From Pempheris klunzingeri (taxonomy: Eukaryota; Chordata; Actinopteri; Acropomatiformes; Pempheridae): 64,000 bases of DNA. The first letter of the stretch is position 1. Every line of letters starts with the position of its first letter. The stretch spans positions 5,777,730 through 5,841,729 of the forward strand of contig NC_092013.1 of assembly GCF_042242105.1 (NCBI RefSeq), written 5' to 3'. Positions 1 through 11,544 of this stretch are shown piece by piece. A model generated the notes under the pieces. That model was not told where the DNA came from and ran no database searches. It saw only the letters and a program-made list of their open reading frames with translations. A program made the translations under genes and the position numbers.

Positions 1-1291
1 TCCATGAGTGCGATCGTCGTGTGTGCGTGTCGTCTAACAATAAACTTTGCAGAATCAAGGCGATGACAAAAGGTCAGTTACAGCATTTATAGTAACAATT
101 AAGTGTGATGATAAAGGCTTTTTTTTTAGAAATTTTTAATGAATTTGAACTAAAAATGCTTGAGTTTGCTGTATGAACCCTGTTTCGGGGTCGTGGTATT
201 GTGCATGCTGGCTCACAGGGCCAGTTGAATAAAATAGAGGCATCGTTAGTGTTCCGGGTAACATCTGTGCTTTTCCTACCATGATATTGCTCTGTATCTT
301 CCGGTAAATACTTGCTAACAAAAACTTTGAATGGCTGTATGTTCAATAAGTTTCCTCTGAATAGATATAGTACTATCTTGTATGTCAGGCACTGTCGGCT
401 TCTTTTGTAGTTATTCTGCCCCGTAGTTCCCATAAATGAAAGCGGATTATAGCAGCTTTAATGTTATCAGGGAAACTTGGGCGTTTATAAAAGAAGGTAA
501 TGTGGTTTTGCCTGCTTTTTAAATTTTAAAGCTAAAAAAAAAAAAACATTTTCTGAAAAGCTGAATGCAAATTTCCTGAGTATTACAGCAGGATTTGTTA
601 TTGTTGCCATGCACGTGTTTTAAAAGCACTGAGACACTGGAGGATGAGCAAGCAGAGATGTTCACATTCTCAAGGTCAAACATTTGTCTTAGAATAAAAT
701 ATGTCAGTAAAAAATGAAGCGCCATTAGATGGTAAGTGGAAGTCTTTCATGTGGCCTAATTGAAAACAATGGCAAAGTGGAAAAAACATGCTTGGACGCA
801 CTAACTGAGGCAGCGTTGTCTTGTGTTGTGACTGACGTTCCAACTGCCCAGCCAGTTTATCTCGCAGACTTTGGATTGTTGCTCACCTTGTTTCACTGTT
901 TATCTCTGTACTGTCTCTTGACAGCCCAACCAATCACATACAGTTTGATCTTTGATTGCACTGCTGCAGGATGTTGTCTGAACATGCTGAGGCATTGATC
1001 TGAGCTGCTCTTTAGTATGTGCTCTTTCAGTTCTGCTTAAGATGCTGCCGTAAATGTCATTGTTGTAGTTTGAGAAGTTCTGCTTCCTCTCAGTCTGTGT
1101 GTTGCAGCTGTTCTCAAGATTATGCTAATGCTAGGTTTAAGAACTGCTAATAAGCCAGGAGCTCTGGCATTGTGCATTTGGTATTTTGTATTTCTGGCTT
1201 TGTTAACCATGCTGCTAAATGCAGCCATTCATCCCTATTATGAATAATCAGTGCCGTATTTATAATCTTACTGCCTCCTCTTTCTCCTCAG
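1..1291 (+). other. ell2 intron or upstream sequence, no exon recognised
   Basis: This stretch precedes the first recognisable ell2 exon. It holds short A and T runs and no long open frame resembling the serine-rich middle part of ELL proteins. The next exon begins in mid-codon, so an upstream ell2 exon must exist. I infer that it lies outside the window and that these bases are intronic. Confidence 0.5.
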
Positions 1292-2713
1292 ACTCTTCAG
1301 ATAAAGAGAAGCCAGTCCAATCCACTGAATTCTCCTCCACTATAGAGATGCCTGACTATGTAGTGTGAGTGACCTCAATATACCTTTTTTAAAGTTTACT
1401 TTTCCCCACAGCGTGACCCTCTTTACCTCTCAGGTCTCACGTTCCACAGTTTGAAACGTTTGACATGCATCATTTAACGGGACACTGAGAACAGACACAA
1501 GCTTGAGAATTAGGACACAGCAAACGCAACAACAAACACCTGTGTTTAATTTGTGCTGTCTGGTTTTCTTCTCTCATTGCTTACTGGGATTGTTCTGCTC
1601 ATCGGTAATGAGTACAGGGAGCACTTTATCCATCGCACATCAGAAACAGAAAAGCTCAAGATGTTTAACAGCTCCCACCTTTCATTAAATATCACGACCT
1701 TTAGTGAGGTGCCAAAACGAGGAAAGGTGGGGAAGCGTTCTTTGTGGAGTTCAGGTTTTGGGTATTCTTTGTGACGCAACTTTTTCTGAAATTTTATACA
1801 TGTAACCACTTTCAAAAGAAGAGTCAAGTTAAATTTCCTCTCCTGTGTTTACAGGAAGTACATGCCGCTGGTGTCCATGGACCAGCGACAAAGCTACAAG
1901 GATGACTTCAATGCGGAGTACGGCGAGTATCGCCTGCTACATGCCCGCGTGGAGAACATCACTCGCCGCTTTACCCAGCTGGACACCCAGTGCCGGAAGC
2001 TGACACCTGGCACCAAAGAATACCAGGTCATACCGAAACAACACCAACACACTGACTTATGTCGATAAGTTGTCCTTTCCACATGCCAGTTTGCATAGTG
2101 CACCGTTTTCATGAAGTCTCCGAAAATGTAGCTGGTTAAAAGTCATTTTATTAGTTAAAGATTGTTCTTAACCTTCCACATGTGTTCCTGTTACCCTGCA
2201 GCACACACACTATCTGTTTAGTGTTAAATGTCATCAAACGCTGGAGCCTGAGCAGAGTTATCTCATAGAGAAGTTTTAGCTTTAAAGCTAAATGCAGCAC
2301 TCACAACATTTTCACCCGTATTTGCTCAACACTTGTTAAAAAGAAATAGTGAGCGCATGTTATTATTTATAATTCATGGTATTTATAAATTCTGTGCATT
2401 TACATTATTTTCTATTTCACAGAAGGTGCAAGAGGAAGTCTTGAAAGAGTACAAAAAGATGAAACAAGTGAGTTTTTACATAAACTCCTGTCTGATACGG
2501 ATGTTTCTATGTACCACAGAAATGTGGCTTGTTGTTTTTGCTCATCATTTTGTTTGCTGGGGTCTGATTATCTGTGTGTGTGTGTGTGTTTTACAGCGCA
2601 GCCCCAACTACCACGAGGAGAAACAGCGCTGCGAGTACCTGCACAACAAGTTGGCCCACATCAAGCGGCTAATAGCTGATTTTGACCAGCGCAGAGCCCA
2701 GGCCTGGTGCTGA
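1292..2713 (+). CDS. ell2: ELL2, RNA polymerase II elongation factor (3' coding exons, partial)
   Basis: Four exons are visible: 1292-1364, 1855-2026, 2423-2467 and 2597-2713 (stop TGA at 2711-2713). All have GT-AG borders and joining phases, giving the last 135 residues or so. They encode the OCEL (occludin/ELL) domain, with motifs such as SYKDDFNAEYGEYRLLHAR, SPNYHEEKQRCEYLHNKLAH and a C-terminal QAWC. ELL proteins act in the nucleus in the super elongation complex, suppressing pausing by RNA polymerase II; the OCEL domain binds partner proteins such as EAF/AFF family members or occludin-type ligands. The PNYHEEK and LHNKLAHIKRLI wording is closer to ELL2 than to ELL as I remember them, and the neighbours glrx and rhobtb3 match the human ELL2 locus. 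The N-terminal elongation domain lies outside the window. An alternative is ell (ELL1), which I consider less likely. Confidence 0.88.
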
Positions 2714-4434
2714 GAGCACAGCACACAGCAGCCTCACTAAACAGTATTGAGAACGGAGCGTCGCACCAGGAGGGGGTGTCCAACTGGCTGTTATTTAACA
2801 CCCCCTCAGTTACTGCCTCCACAACAGCCCTCCGACCCACCCAACCTCTCTTCCTTCCCTTTTTCCCCATCATCCTTCTTCATTCCTTCCTTCTTTTCTG
2901 ATCTTTGATTCCACTGGCTTCATTGTTGCCTGCTATCTTGAAAATCTCACTTTGACTTTACCCCTATCTTTTGCTTTCTCTGTTTTTTTTTTTTTTTTTT
3001 TCCTCAATGAGCTCCTGTGGAATTTCATACCACTGGACCAGTGGAAGGGGCTGCCTGCATGTGTGAAGGGGTTTGGGGATATACTTCAACTCTTCTAACC
3101 TTTGAAGGACTTTATCTTCAGGCAAAAAAAAAAGAACAAAAAAAGTATTTTTGAGCATCAGAGAAAATATTGACATGTATTTAAGTAAAAAAAAAAAAAA
3201 AAAAAGAGGGAGATCTATTTATTTTGGGACTCGTAGTGCAAAAGAGGAGTCCGCAGATGATATATTGTTTAATTTTATTGAAAACAATGCAAAAAAAAAT
3301 TACCGCGGGCCTTATGTGTTTTGACTTTGTGAAGCCATTTTGCACGCAAGATCCATTATGTCATCTCATTCGGCAGAGGTGCCTCTCCTGCCCTGTTTCC
3401 TCTCTTTCCTTAATAACTGTACTGGATCACCTCGCTTCAGCACATCGCTGTGGTTGCTGAGTTCGAGGCTAACGAGGAAGGAGATGACGCAGGCAGGAGA
3501 AATCACTCGCGCTGACTGAGAAGCAACAACAGTATGTGTGCATGGATTGTGAATTTAGTTGTAATTGCGACACGGGGTGGTGAGGGTGGGGGTAATTTAA
3601 AGGAGTATGATCCCCCGTCAACAGGGGGCAGTATTCCCCGCACCGACATTGTTTAGTGTCCGCGGTGCATTATGGGTGCCTTAAGGTGTTTACACTCAGA
3701 AACGTTGAGTTGGGCCGACCCTCGGGGTCCACAGGCTACACAAAGGAACTATAACTGCCTGGAAACAGGTTGTGTGTGTGTGTGTGTGTGTGCGCGTGTG
3801 TGTGTGCATGTAGGAATGGATGACAAAGGAAGGGATGTCATGTCTGGACGGAGTGTTACAAATTGTATGAGTGTGTGTGTGTTTGTACGGTTGTGAATTA
3901 CGTGGAGTGAGAGGTGAAAAAAAAAGAATAGAAATGTGGAGAAAAAAGTGAGAAATATGAAAAACAAACAAAAAAAAAAAGCTGCTATAGTGTTTGACCA
4001 GCCAGAGCACTCAGGATCGACCTGGCTGGAGTAACAGTACCTGATCTTAATTGAAGAGATATAGAAGATCCTTATTTTCCAGAATGGTTCATCTGTAGAC
4101 CCTGGAAAGGACTGCGCCCAGCTCTTCAGCTTTATCCAGTGGCAAACAGTCTGTGTTTCTGTTTTTAGAAAGAAGCAAAAACGTGTCATCCACCAGAGGA
4201 CAAATCTGTACCCCGATGTCAGACGTACTTGATGATGATTCTCAGTTTGAGTTCTGCAGAGCAGTGGAAGATTTCAGCGTAGCAATTTTTCTTTTTCTTT
4301 TTTTTTTTTTTTTCTTCCAACATTGATAGCGTTGTAGTCCGGTGGATGGGTGGGTGGCTTCTATGAAAAGTCTTTATTTCAACAAGGGAAAATTTGTTTA
4401 CAAACCTGTGTTAGAATGTTTGCCAAAAATTAAA
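2714..4434 (+). other. ell2: ell2 3' untranslated region (inferred extent)
   Basis: The sequence after the ell2 stop codon has no coding potential. It contains T-rich and A-rich runs, a CT-rich stretch near 2820-2900 and a (GT)n tract at 3770-3808. A variant polyadenylation signal ATTAAA lies at 4429-4434. The 3'UTR extent is an inference from that signal; a shorter transcript is equally possible. Confidence 0.4.
3770..3808. repeat. (GT)n microsatellite
   Basis: The tract is alternating GT interrupted by a GCGC step, lying in the presumed ell2 3'UTR. It produces spurious Cys/Val and Thr/His open frames on both strands. Confidence 0.9.
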
Positions 4435-4575
4435 TGCTTTTGTGGTACTGCATCCGTGGAGTAAAATCTCTGATTGGGGCTTAATCTTACGTCACACTAA
4501 TACTGGAACACGTGTCTCACTCAGTAAAGACACAGTTAAACACCGTTTGGGGATGGGAAAAGGAAACAAGTCACT

Positions 4576-5023
4576 GATCAACGGTGAAACTTTACAATAT
4601 GTTACACATAAATATGAGTAGTTACTAAGCAACAACCAAATCATGAATAAACTATTGAGTAGTTCCTTAATAACTCTGAATCGAGGACTGTACAGTAGAT
4701 AATGATGAGTTATTAGAGAAATACTTTCTTACTGAATCTTCATTGGAATAACAACGACTTTCTGCATGAATTGTTCCTGATTAACTAGAAACCATCGACT
4801 GAGTACTAAAGACATTACGTCATAATTCTCTGACCATCATACCCTTTCTGTGGAACTTTCCACTACTACATTATTTCACCAGTCAGCATAAATAATAAAG
4901 GACTACTTGGTAACCACTCAGTTTGATTCATCGCTTTAGTTGGGTAATGAACTAGTCATTTATTGTGTGATCCCACAGTTGTTCTTTACTAACTGCTCAC
5001 ACTTGTAAAGTTTTACCAGATCA
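4576..5023. mobile_element. MITE-like non-autonomous DNA transposon with 15-bp terminal inverted repeats
   Basis: The left end GGTGAAACTTTACAA (4583-4597) is the inverted complement of the right end TTGTAAAGTTTTACC (5003-5017) with one mismatch. The pentamer GATCA occurs just outside both ends (4576-4580 and 5019-5023) and may be the target-site duplication. The interior of about 400 bp is AT-rich and has no long reading frame, as expected for a non-autonomous element. The superfamily is not clear. Confidence 0.6.
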
Positions 5024-7089
5024 CCAACTGAAAGGCGTACTTAGCTAGTGTTGACTTGTAAGGTTTTGTGTCCAGTAGTTGTCTTTTTTTTTTTTTCCTT
5101 CTTTTTTTTTTAACCCCAGAAATGGACACTTAAGTAAATATTGGCCCGTTCTGTTTGTCTCATGTTTTGGTTTTGGCATTCTGTCAAATAAGTCAGTCTC
5201 TGCAGCAGACTGGCTGCTTCGTCAGGATGTCAGTATCAATTTAACATAATTATAAACTCGGCTTAACTTACTTTTTGTCTCGCAAGTTATCTTGGACCGC
5301 ACTTGTGAGACTGTTTCCAGCACTTGTGTTTTGGACGTGTCACAACAGCAGATGATAAAAAAAAAAAAAAAAAAACGTCCACTGGGATTCAGGCTCTACT
5401 TGAGATCTACACTAATAACGGCTGTGTGCTTCAGGGTCAGTCTTTGGCTGTATTTTTCCCGTCTTCCCCTGCAATGGTCATTTCCCAGAATTTAGAGCGT
5501 CTGAAAAGGGGCCACCTCGACAAATCTGGGTTGGAGGCCGGGCTTTTACATGCAACCCCCAAGGTGTTATCTGCCACTACGTCTGTCCTCTTCTGAGCCT
5601 TCCAAGCAGCTCTGTCTGCATCGAAAGCAGATTTACTCATAGCGGGTCTCATCAACATGAATCAGCATTATGTGACTCATTGTGGTGCGGAGGAGGTTTG
5701 ATCAAGAGTCTTAATGAGGAAGTGACAAAGTCACAAATACAATGCCCTGGCAGTGTTTAGATATGAGAAACCACTGAAAATCAAGTGTGAAATCTGATCC
5801 TGCCCATCCGCAAAATGTACACATTTCAATAAAAATCTTAGTTTTACCTGGAAAATGTCTTCGGTTATTTGTCCTTCGTTGTTTCCTTTCCAGTCGTGAA
5901 ATTTTTGATGAATGACCTCTGAACATGTATGTTGTGTTGTTGTTGTTAATATGTTACATACTTTTAGGTGTTTTTCGTGTTAGGATTTTATCAAAGGTGC
6001 CAAAAGTAAACGTAGATTTGAACACACACACACGCACGCACGCATGCACACACCAGTTTTATCTACATTTAACAAAAAACTGTCTTACAGTTTTAAATGA
6101 AAGGGATTTGGCTCCGTTAGTAGTTTTATGACCCTTTTAAACTAAATAGTGCAGAATGTTGCACTTACACCAGTACACAACTTGAATTTTGTCCTAAACT
6201 TAATTGCTGGTAAAATGTATATTAGGTATTGATACATTATTTTAAAGTTTTTGACTGGTTTTCCTTTGTGCCTGCATTTTATTTACTTGGAAACTTGCAG
6301 AAACAGTCGAGTTTGTAGTTACAGTTAAGTGCTTTAGGTGGTTGAACCAGGATTAAAACATTTCAGGGCTGTTATGAGGTCATTAAAATAATCCAAGAAT
6401 AAAATGGAGGATCTCTTCCAAAGCCCTCCCTGCAGCAGGGTTAGGGTTAAGGATGAAGGATGAAGGTGACCACACAGCTGAACCCAGAAAACGCCTCCAG
6501 GTTTCAAGTAGTTTACCTTTGTGACTGAGAAGAACTGGTGAGACTGGTTTAAAAAAAAAAATGACTGTAGAGTGTTTTTTCTGACTTTGCTCTCTACTTA
6601 AATGTATTGCTGAACTTTATCGGTTGCCCTCTGCAGCAGTTAAATACAGTTAAAATGATGTTACAGCAGATGGCAGACTTGTTGAGGAAGTTTGTGAGAA
6701 GATGTGATAATAAGCGTGACACTACAGGACCTCTGCTATGGGCTCTTCCAAACAGACTTTATTGTCACGGTCAACCAGGACCGGATCAGCCTGAAAAACT
6801 GGTCAACACTTACTGACAGAAAAGTACGAAAGCACAGCTAAAAATATTTAAGTTACCTGAGCTGCAGTTTAATTTGACTTCCTCATCACCCCTTAATTTC
6901 AGAGATTCACTGCAATTGGTTTTGGCCGTATAATTAATCATAGATTTGTGAGGGAATTGGCTCCACTGAAGTTTAATATCATCCAAAGCGAGGCCGGCAT
7001 CATTAGCTAATATTATGACCCTGCAGTCAAGTGTGTCAACTTTTGAGGCCTTTATTATTTTCACTTAACGCAATATTGTGCCCCATCTA

Positions 7090-7245
7090 GAAATGTGCAG
7101 CTGTGGCTCAGAAGTAGAGCAGTGGTTCAGTTTCCCTTTGTGTGAGAAGGAAAAATCTTCTCCAATTTACATTCCCACTGTGTGAATGTGGTGTAAAAAC
7201 ATTTTAAGTGGTCAGAAAGACTAGACATGCGCTGTACAGGTGGAT
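7090..7245 (+). repeat. decayed copy of a common teleost interspersed repeat
   Basis: The start GTGGCTCAGAAGTAGAGCAG and the end AGTGGTCAGAAAGACTAGA resemble the two ends of a repeat abundant in teleost genomes, with an internal GTGTGAATGTGGTGTAAA block. The middle part, which usually carries a tRNA-like box B, is missing or degraded. The family assignment is from memory. Confidence 0.4.
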
Positions 7246-8702
7246 TTTTTTGAAGGGGTTTTCTAGGAAGCTGAATAAATCTGTGTGCGCACAGTATTTA
7301 AAGGTCCAAGATTCAGAAAAAGTTACCTTTTAATGTCTTATCAATGTGAATCTGTGCTCCTGGTGTGTCTAGAGATCCTCAAACTCTGTGAAAAGACCAT
7401 CCTCCCTCCTCCTCTCCTTCTCTCCATCTTTAAGTAAATGTTCAGTAACGCTCTGTTTTGATTTGGCTCCCTGTATGATGTCATAAGGGGATCTGTTGAT
7501 CATGTGACCTCATCCGGCCTTTTAGCAAAAAAACAAAACAAAAATAATGTGTTAAACCATGTAAACCTATTTTAGCAAATACACGTATTATACAAATTCA
7601 AGTATGAGCTTGAAAAAGAGCAAAATCTGAGACCTGTAATGACGATGCTTCATGATGCGCAGAGGGAGGGAGGTGGGAGGTCGGGGGCCAACAGGGCACC
7701 GGGGAGGAGGCTGCCTGCAGGACTTTCTGACAGAAAGCCTTGGGGCGTTTTTTGTATTTTGTAGACGTTTCCCTGCTCCAACAGACCTGATTCAAATTAA
7801 TGGCTGGTTATCAGAGCTGCAGAGCTGGATGATGAGCCGATCATTTGGATCAGGTTGGAGAGGACCACTGCCTTAGGGTAACCAGAGCCTTAATGATCTA
7901 TGTGAGTTTGGATGACAATTTTTTTTTTTTACTCTTTTAACCTCCTCAACGATTCCTTTTTAATTTTTAGTGTTCTTTTTTATCTATTGGTTTGATTTTA
8001 CTTATGTGCTGTCTTAGTTTTGATTCACTTGTGCAATTTAGGCCTCTTTTTTTTCATATGCTGGTGTGCAGACATGGAGAAAATAGTCTTTCATTAATGC
8101 TTTATTGTCTATTTTCACCTAAATGGGACCATTATCTACTAAATGAACATCGTGCTGTATTGAAGAAGACTGGCCACAGAGACTATAAGCTCGTTAGGAA
8201 AGTGTTCACTGAGGTGATAAATCTAGTGAGAAATAGGGTCATTACATTTTATGTTACATATAAAATATATATTATCATCATATCATGTTACATCTTTATG
8301 TTACATGTAAAGGAACGGGTGCATGTAGAACAAATAATGAAGAATGAATGAAAAACATACAACAGAAATAAATCAATCCAAGAAAATAAATAAAGGGCTT
8401 GGGTTTTTCCCTGTAAATCATATTCTCCCATGATGCAGGAAAGCTGAACTGCATTTTCCTTTTTCAAGACTGAGGGCTTTTGTATTCCAAAGAAATTCAA
8501 TGTGAAACACACTGACTACACCAAGGTTTCACTTTCATATGATTTGATTTGTGTAAATAAAATTTCCCCTGAATCAGGATGTTAGTAACCAGAAAGTCTT
8601 ATTTGTTATTGTCTGTAAATAATGCCCCTCTGAGAAAAGGTTGCAGGATGAAGAATGTTTGTGCAGATCATCAAAATCAGAGTACATCAGTAGTTTCAGC
8701 AT

Positions 8703-8815
8703 CATTCAAGATTCAAAGATTCAAAGCGTTTATTGTCAAGTGTACAGTGCAGAAACAGGTTTCCCTGTACAGTGAAAATCTTACTTTGCCATCCACACTG
8801 AATGCCAAAGAGTAA
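8703..8815 (+). repeat. LINE-like 3' tail (TCAAAGATTCAAAG type)
   Basis: The run ATTCAAGATTCAAAGATTC is followed by TTTATTGTCAAGTGTACAGT and later AAAATCTTACTTTG. A related sequence lies in the opposite orientation at about 52967-53062, so this is a dispersed family. The layout is typical of 5'-truncated non-LTR retrotransposon ends in fish. Confidence 0.5.
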
Positions 8816-9124
8816 AAAAAGAAGAGGATAGAATAAAATATAAAAACATATAAATATAAGCTACTATTGCTAAATAAACTGCTATTGCTTAACATATAAA
8901 TATATTTACAAAATGTGCAACTTAAAAATACACAAAATACACAGTGTTTGAATCACAAAACACTGTTTACAGTGTTACAGTTCAATGAATTGTTACACTC
9001 CATTTAAAGGGATTTCTAATAATGGGGGTTTTTAAGTAGTTGACACTTAACCCATAGATATTTTGGTCTGAATACAGTCTGTATGGCCACGTCTATGTAA
9101 AAACTCATGTGCACTGTCTCTTTA

Positions 9125-9251
9125 AAACAAGAAGGGGGCGGTGCCTCTACGTCATCCTCATTAACATAGCTGCCCAAACGCGGAGCGGTCTTCCCTTTCA
9201 TCCTGCCGCCGCTGACACTTTCGCTCCTCTCATCTCCCATCAGACGAAAAG
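9125..9251 (+). promoter_or_regulatory. glrx: glrx proximal promoter and 5'UTR
   Basis: A GC box GGGGGCGG lies at 9134-9141 and a CRE-like TACGTCAT at 9148-9155, followed by a CpG-containing stretch leading to the glrx ATG at 9252. The start codon sits in AAGATGGCG, a YY1-type core. No TATA box is evident. The transcription start cannot be fixed from sequence alone. Confidence 0.45.
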
Positions 9252-10826
9252 ATGGCGCAGCAGTTCGTTCAGGCCAAAATTAAAGGAGACAAAGTGGTGC
9301 TGTTCATGAAGCCCACGTGCTCGTACTGCAACATGGCCAAAGACGTTTTGTCTAAATATAAATTCAAACCGGGACATTTGGAGTACATTGACATAAGTGG
9401 GCGCAGCGACATGGACAGCATGCAGGACTATTTCCTGGAGCTGACCGGAGCCCGCACGGTAAACACGAAGTTGCTTTGTCATACTGGGAAATCACCAGGA
9501 CCAGTTTCACTCTGAACTGCTTCAAAATGCAACAGCTTAGTGGTGTTTTATCTGTTGAATTGAGGGGGTCGCTCTTTAGAGGAAAGGGTGGGGTTACTGT
9601 TGTCTTCGTGACCAAATGAGCGTTTTCAGATTTAATTTTCACCATGAGTGAAACTGGAAGAACATGAAGCTCTGTGATGAATACTGACAGGATGTCAGCG
9701 CTTCGGATTTATTAGCTGGTTGTTGTTGTTTTTTTTATTATTTATTTTGACTACAGTTCAGCATGAAATCTGAATCTGTTGATGAAGCTTTCGTCCAAAA
9801 TTTAGCTTTAGAAGAAAATAATCAGGAATCTTCTTGAGGAGGAGGGAGAGGAAGTGCGCATGCTCCAACACGACCACACCCACCCACACCTGTTTCACCT
9901 GTCTGCTCCTGGTTTATCTGTGCAGGACCATGATCATAAAGTCCTGTCGTGGTATAGCCACTGGTGGAAGTATTCAGATTTAAAATACCAATAACACACT
10001 GTTACAAGTAAAAAGTCCTGCATTGGAGTTTGAAGTTTGTAAGTATGTATAAAGAAGTCAGAGTACTCAAATCATATTTTTAGATTATTATTATTTATGC
10101 GTTAAAAGAAGGATTTTTACTGTGATTATTATGGATTAATCTGCTGATTTCATCTGGTGTGTCCTTGGGTAGTTTAACTGATGACAAAGCATCATATTAG
10201 CATCATACGTTTAGACTTTAGACTTTAGACTTCTTTATTTTATCCCCCATAGGGGGAAATTTTCTTGTTACAGCAGCAACAATATAAACAGGGACAGTGA
10301 AAGAAACAAAGCAATAGAAAAGACAAAAAATAGCAAACATAAATATAAATATAAATATAGATATAAATATATGGATTGTGATGAAAATTTAATAAGCTCC
10401 TAATATCTTGTGTCTGTCTCTGTCAAATTTAAAAAAAAAAGTTGCATGGAAAGAAAATGCTTGAAGTGCAGTACCTCTAATTTGTACAGTATTTTTAAAG
10501 AAATCTTTCCACCACTGGTTATACGTAAAGTTATATTGTTATATGAATATACCTCAATATAGTTAATTATGTCTAATTATCAGACAGAAATGTCAGCTTC
10601 CTCCTATGAATGAAATACCAGTCAAATATAGATATGTCAAAGAGATATCATGGTATAAACGATATTTATTGTCATATCATCCAACCACACTCTTCTATTG
10701 ATGTGAATGTAGGTCCCACGGGTGTTCATCGGCGAGGAGTGTGTCGGAGGCGGCAGCGACGTGGCGGCGCTGCAGAAGAGCGGTAAACTGGAGGGCATGC
10801 TGCAGTCTATTGGAGCTCTGCAGTGA
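9252..10826 (+). CDS. glrx: glutaredoxin 1 (thioltransferase)
   Basis: Two coding exons, 9252-9458 and 10713-10826 (TGA 10824-10826), encode 106 residues, the same length as human GLRX. The protein reduces protein-glutathione mixed disulfides and other disulfides with glutathione in the cytosol. The active site CSYC is at residues 23-26, preceded by the usual KPT; most vertebrate Grx1 proteins have CPYC, so the Pro-to-Ser change is notable. The TVP motif with the cis-proline (residues 69-71) is split between the exons after Thr69, and the glutathione-binding GG motif follows (CVGGGSD). The C-terminal LQSIGALQ matches the mammalian end. After the stop, a GT donor-like site at about 10845 suggests a spliced 3'UTR. 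The neighbours ell2 and rhobtb3 support orthology to GLRX rather than GLRX2. Confidence 0.95.
9459..10712 (+). other. glrx: glrx intron 1
   Basis: The intron is bounded by GTAAAC and TGTAG. It contains a LINE-like tail at about 10209-10275 with a TTTAGAC tandem and AT-rich (AAATAT)n sequence near 10340-10375. No coding exon is seen. Confidence 0.7.
10209..10275 (+). repeat. LINE-like 3' tail (TTTAGAC / GGGGGAAATT type)
   Basis: Tandem TTTAGAC units are followed by TTTATTTTATCCCCCATAGG and GGGGAAATTTTCTTGTTACA. Related tails occur at 42891-42935 in the same orientation and at 38366-38400 in the opposite orientation. This looks like the short 3' end of a fish non-LTR element. Confidence 0.45.
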
Positions 10827-11542
10827 CCCACTCCAGACCTGCAGGTACAGGACAATGACACAGACTCACACACTCGTAAAAATGTAAAACATGGAAGCGT
10901 TCGTGGTGGCAGGTAGGTGTCGGTGAGAGCGTAAACTAGTAACGGAGAGCTCTCATCGGTGTAGAAAAGAATAGCTGAATGGAGTAAGATTGTGGAGGTG
11001 GTGAGAAGTAGTTGCTCAGTGAGGAAGACGGGAGCTAAATCTGCTCCAGGCCCACCAGATGGGTGACAAATGGAGGGGGTCTCCTTAGTGAATGAGTGAA
11101 GAAACATAATGAATGCAGACTCTTCCACGCGAGGCACAAGCAGCTACTTGACTGGTCTGATTTGATGGCCGAGAAATCATTTGCTTTGGCCGACGCAGCC
11201 ACCGGACCGTGCTCCTAACTCCTCTCACAGAGTTTGACCACTTGGCTCGGCCGTGTGGAGCCAGCGTGTCATTAATCTCAGCTGTGGGTGTGACTTCACC
11301 CTCTGCAGACGTATGTAGGTTAAATTTTCATTCATAAAACCGTCACCACATACATAAACATTCATCATTGTTAGATGGAAGGGGTGAAGTTGGTGCCTGG
11401 CACCGTACACATCACCTGTGCCAACAAAACAGCCAACAAGCTGTGATTGGTAAAGGTCCAACTTGTAGTCTGTCGTGTCCTTTAGCAGAGCCAATTTATG
11501 ACTCCGTTATCGGCTAATCCGACACAGTCTGAACGACGACGA
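10827..11542 (+). other. glrx 3' flank or 3'UTR intron
   Basis: The sequence immediately after the glrx stop codon contains a possible splice donor and no supported coding exon. The open frame on the opposite strand at 10637-11137 overlaps glrx exon 2 and is a shadow. A Tc1-like element is inserted directly downstream. Confidence 0.45.
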
Positions 11543-11544
11543 TA

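Larger units (their letters stand above)
5024..9120. other. intergenic region between ell2 and glrx
   Basis: About 4 kb with no supported exon. It holds poly-A and poly-T runs, a short (AC)n tract at 6024-6054, a decayed repeat at about 7090-7245 and a LINE-like tail at about 8703-8815. Open frames here are short and unlike any protein I know. Confidence 0.6.

Noticed and set aside
1292-2713. Assignment to ell (ELL1) or occludin in place of ell2
   Set aside because: The OCEL wording and the flanking genes glrx and rhobtb3 fit ell2 better; the protein also ends like an ELL family member and no occludin membrane part is present.
3696-4189. Open frames rich in His/Thr on the minus strand
   Set aside because: They come from the (GT)n microsatellite and A-rich flanks in the ell2 3'UTR.
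6436-6452. GGGTTAGGGTTA, similar to the vertebrate telomere repeat
   Set aside because: Only two units are present, which is expected by chance, so it is not an interstitial telomere.
7090-7245. tRNA-like start of a repeat considered as a tRNA gene
   Set aside because: It lacks a box B, an anticodon arm and an acceptor stem; it is a decayed interspersed repeat.
10637-11137. 166-codon open frame on the minus strand
   Set aside because: It is the antisense shadow of glrx exon 2 and its flank, without any recognisable motif.
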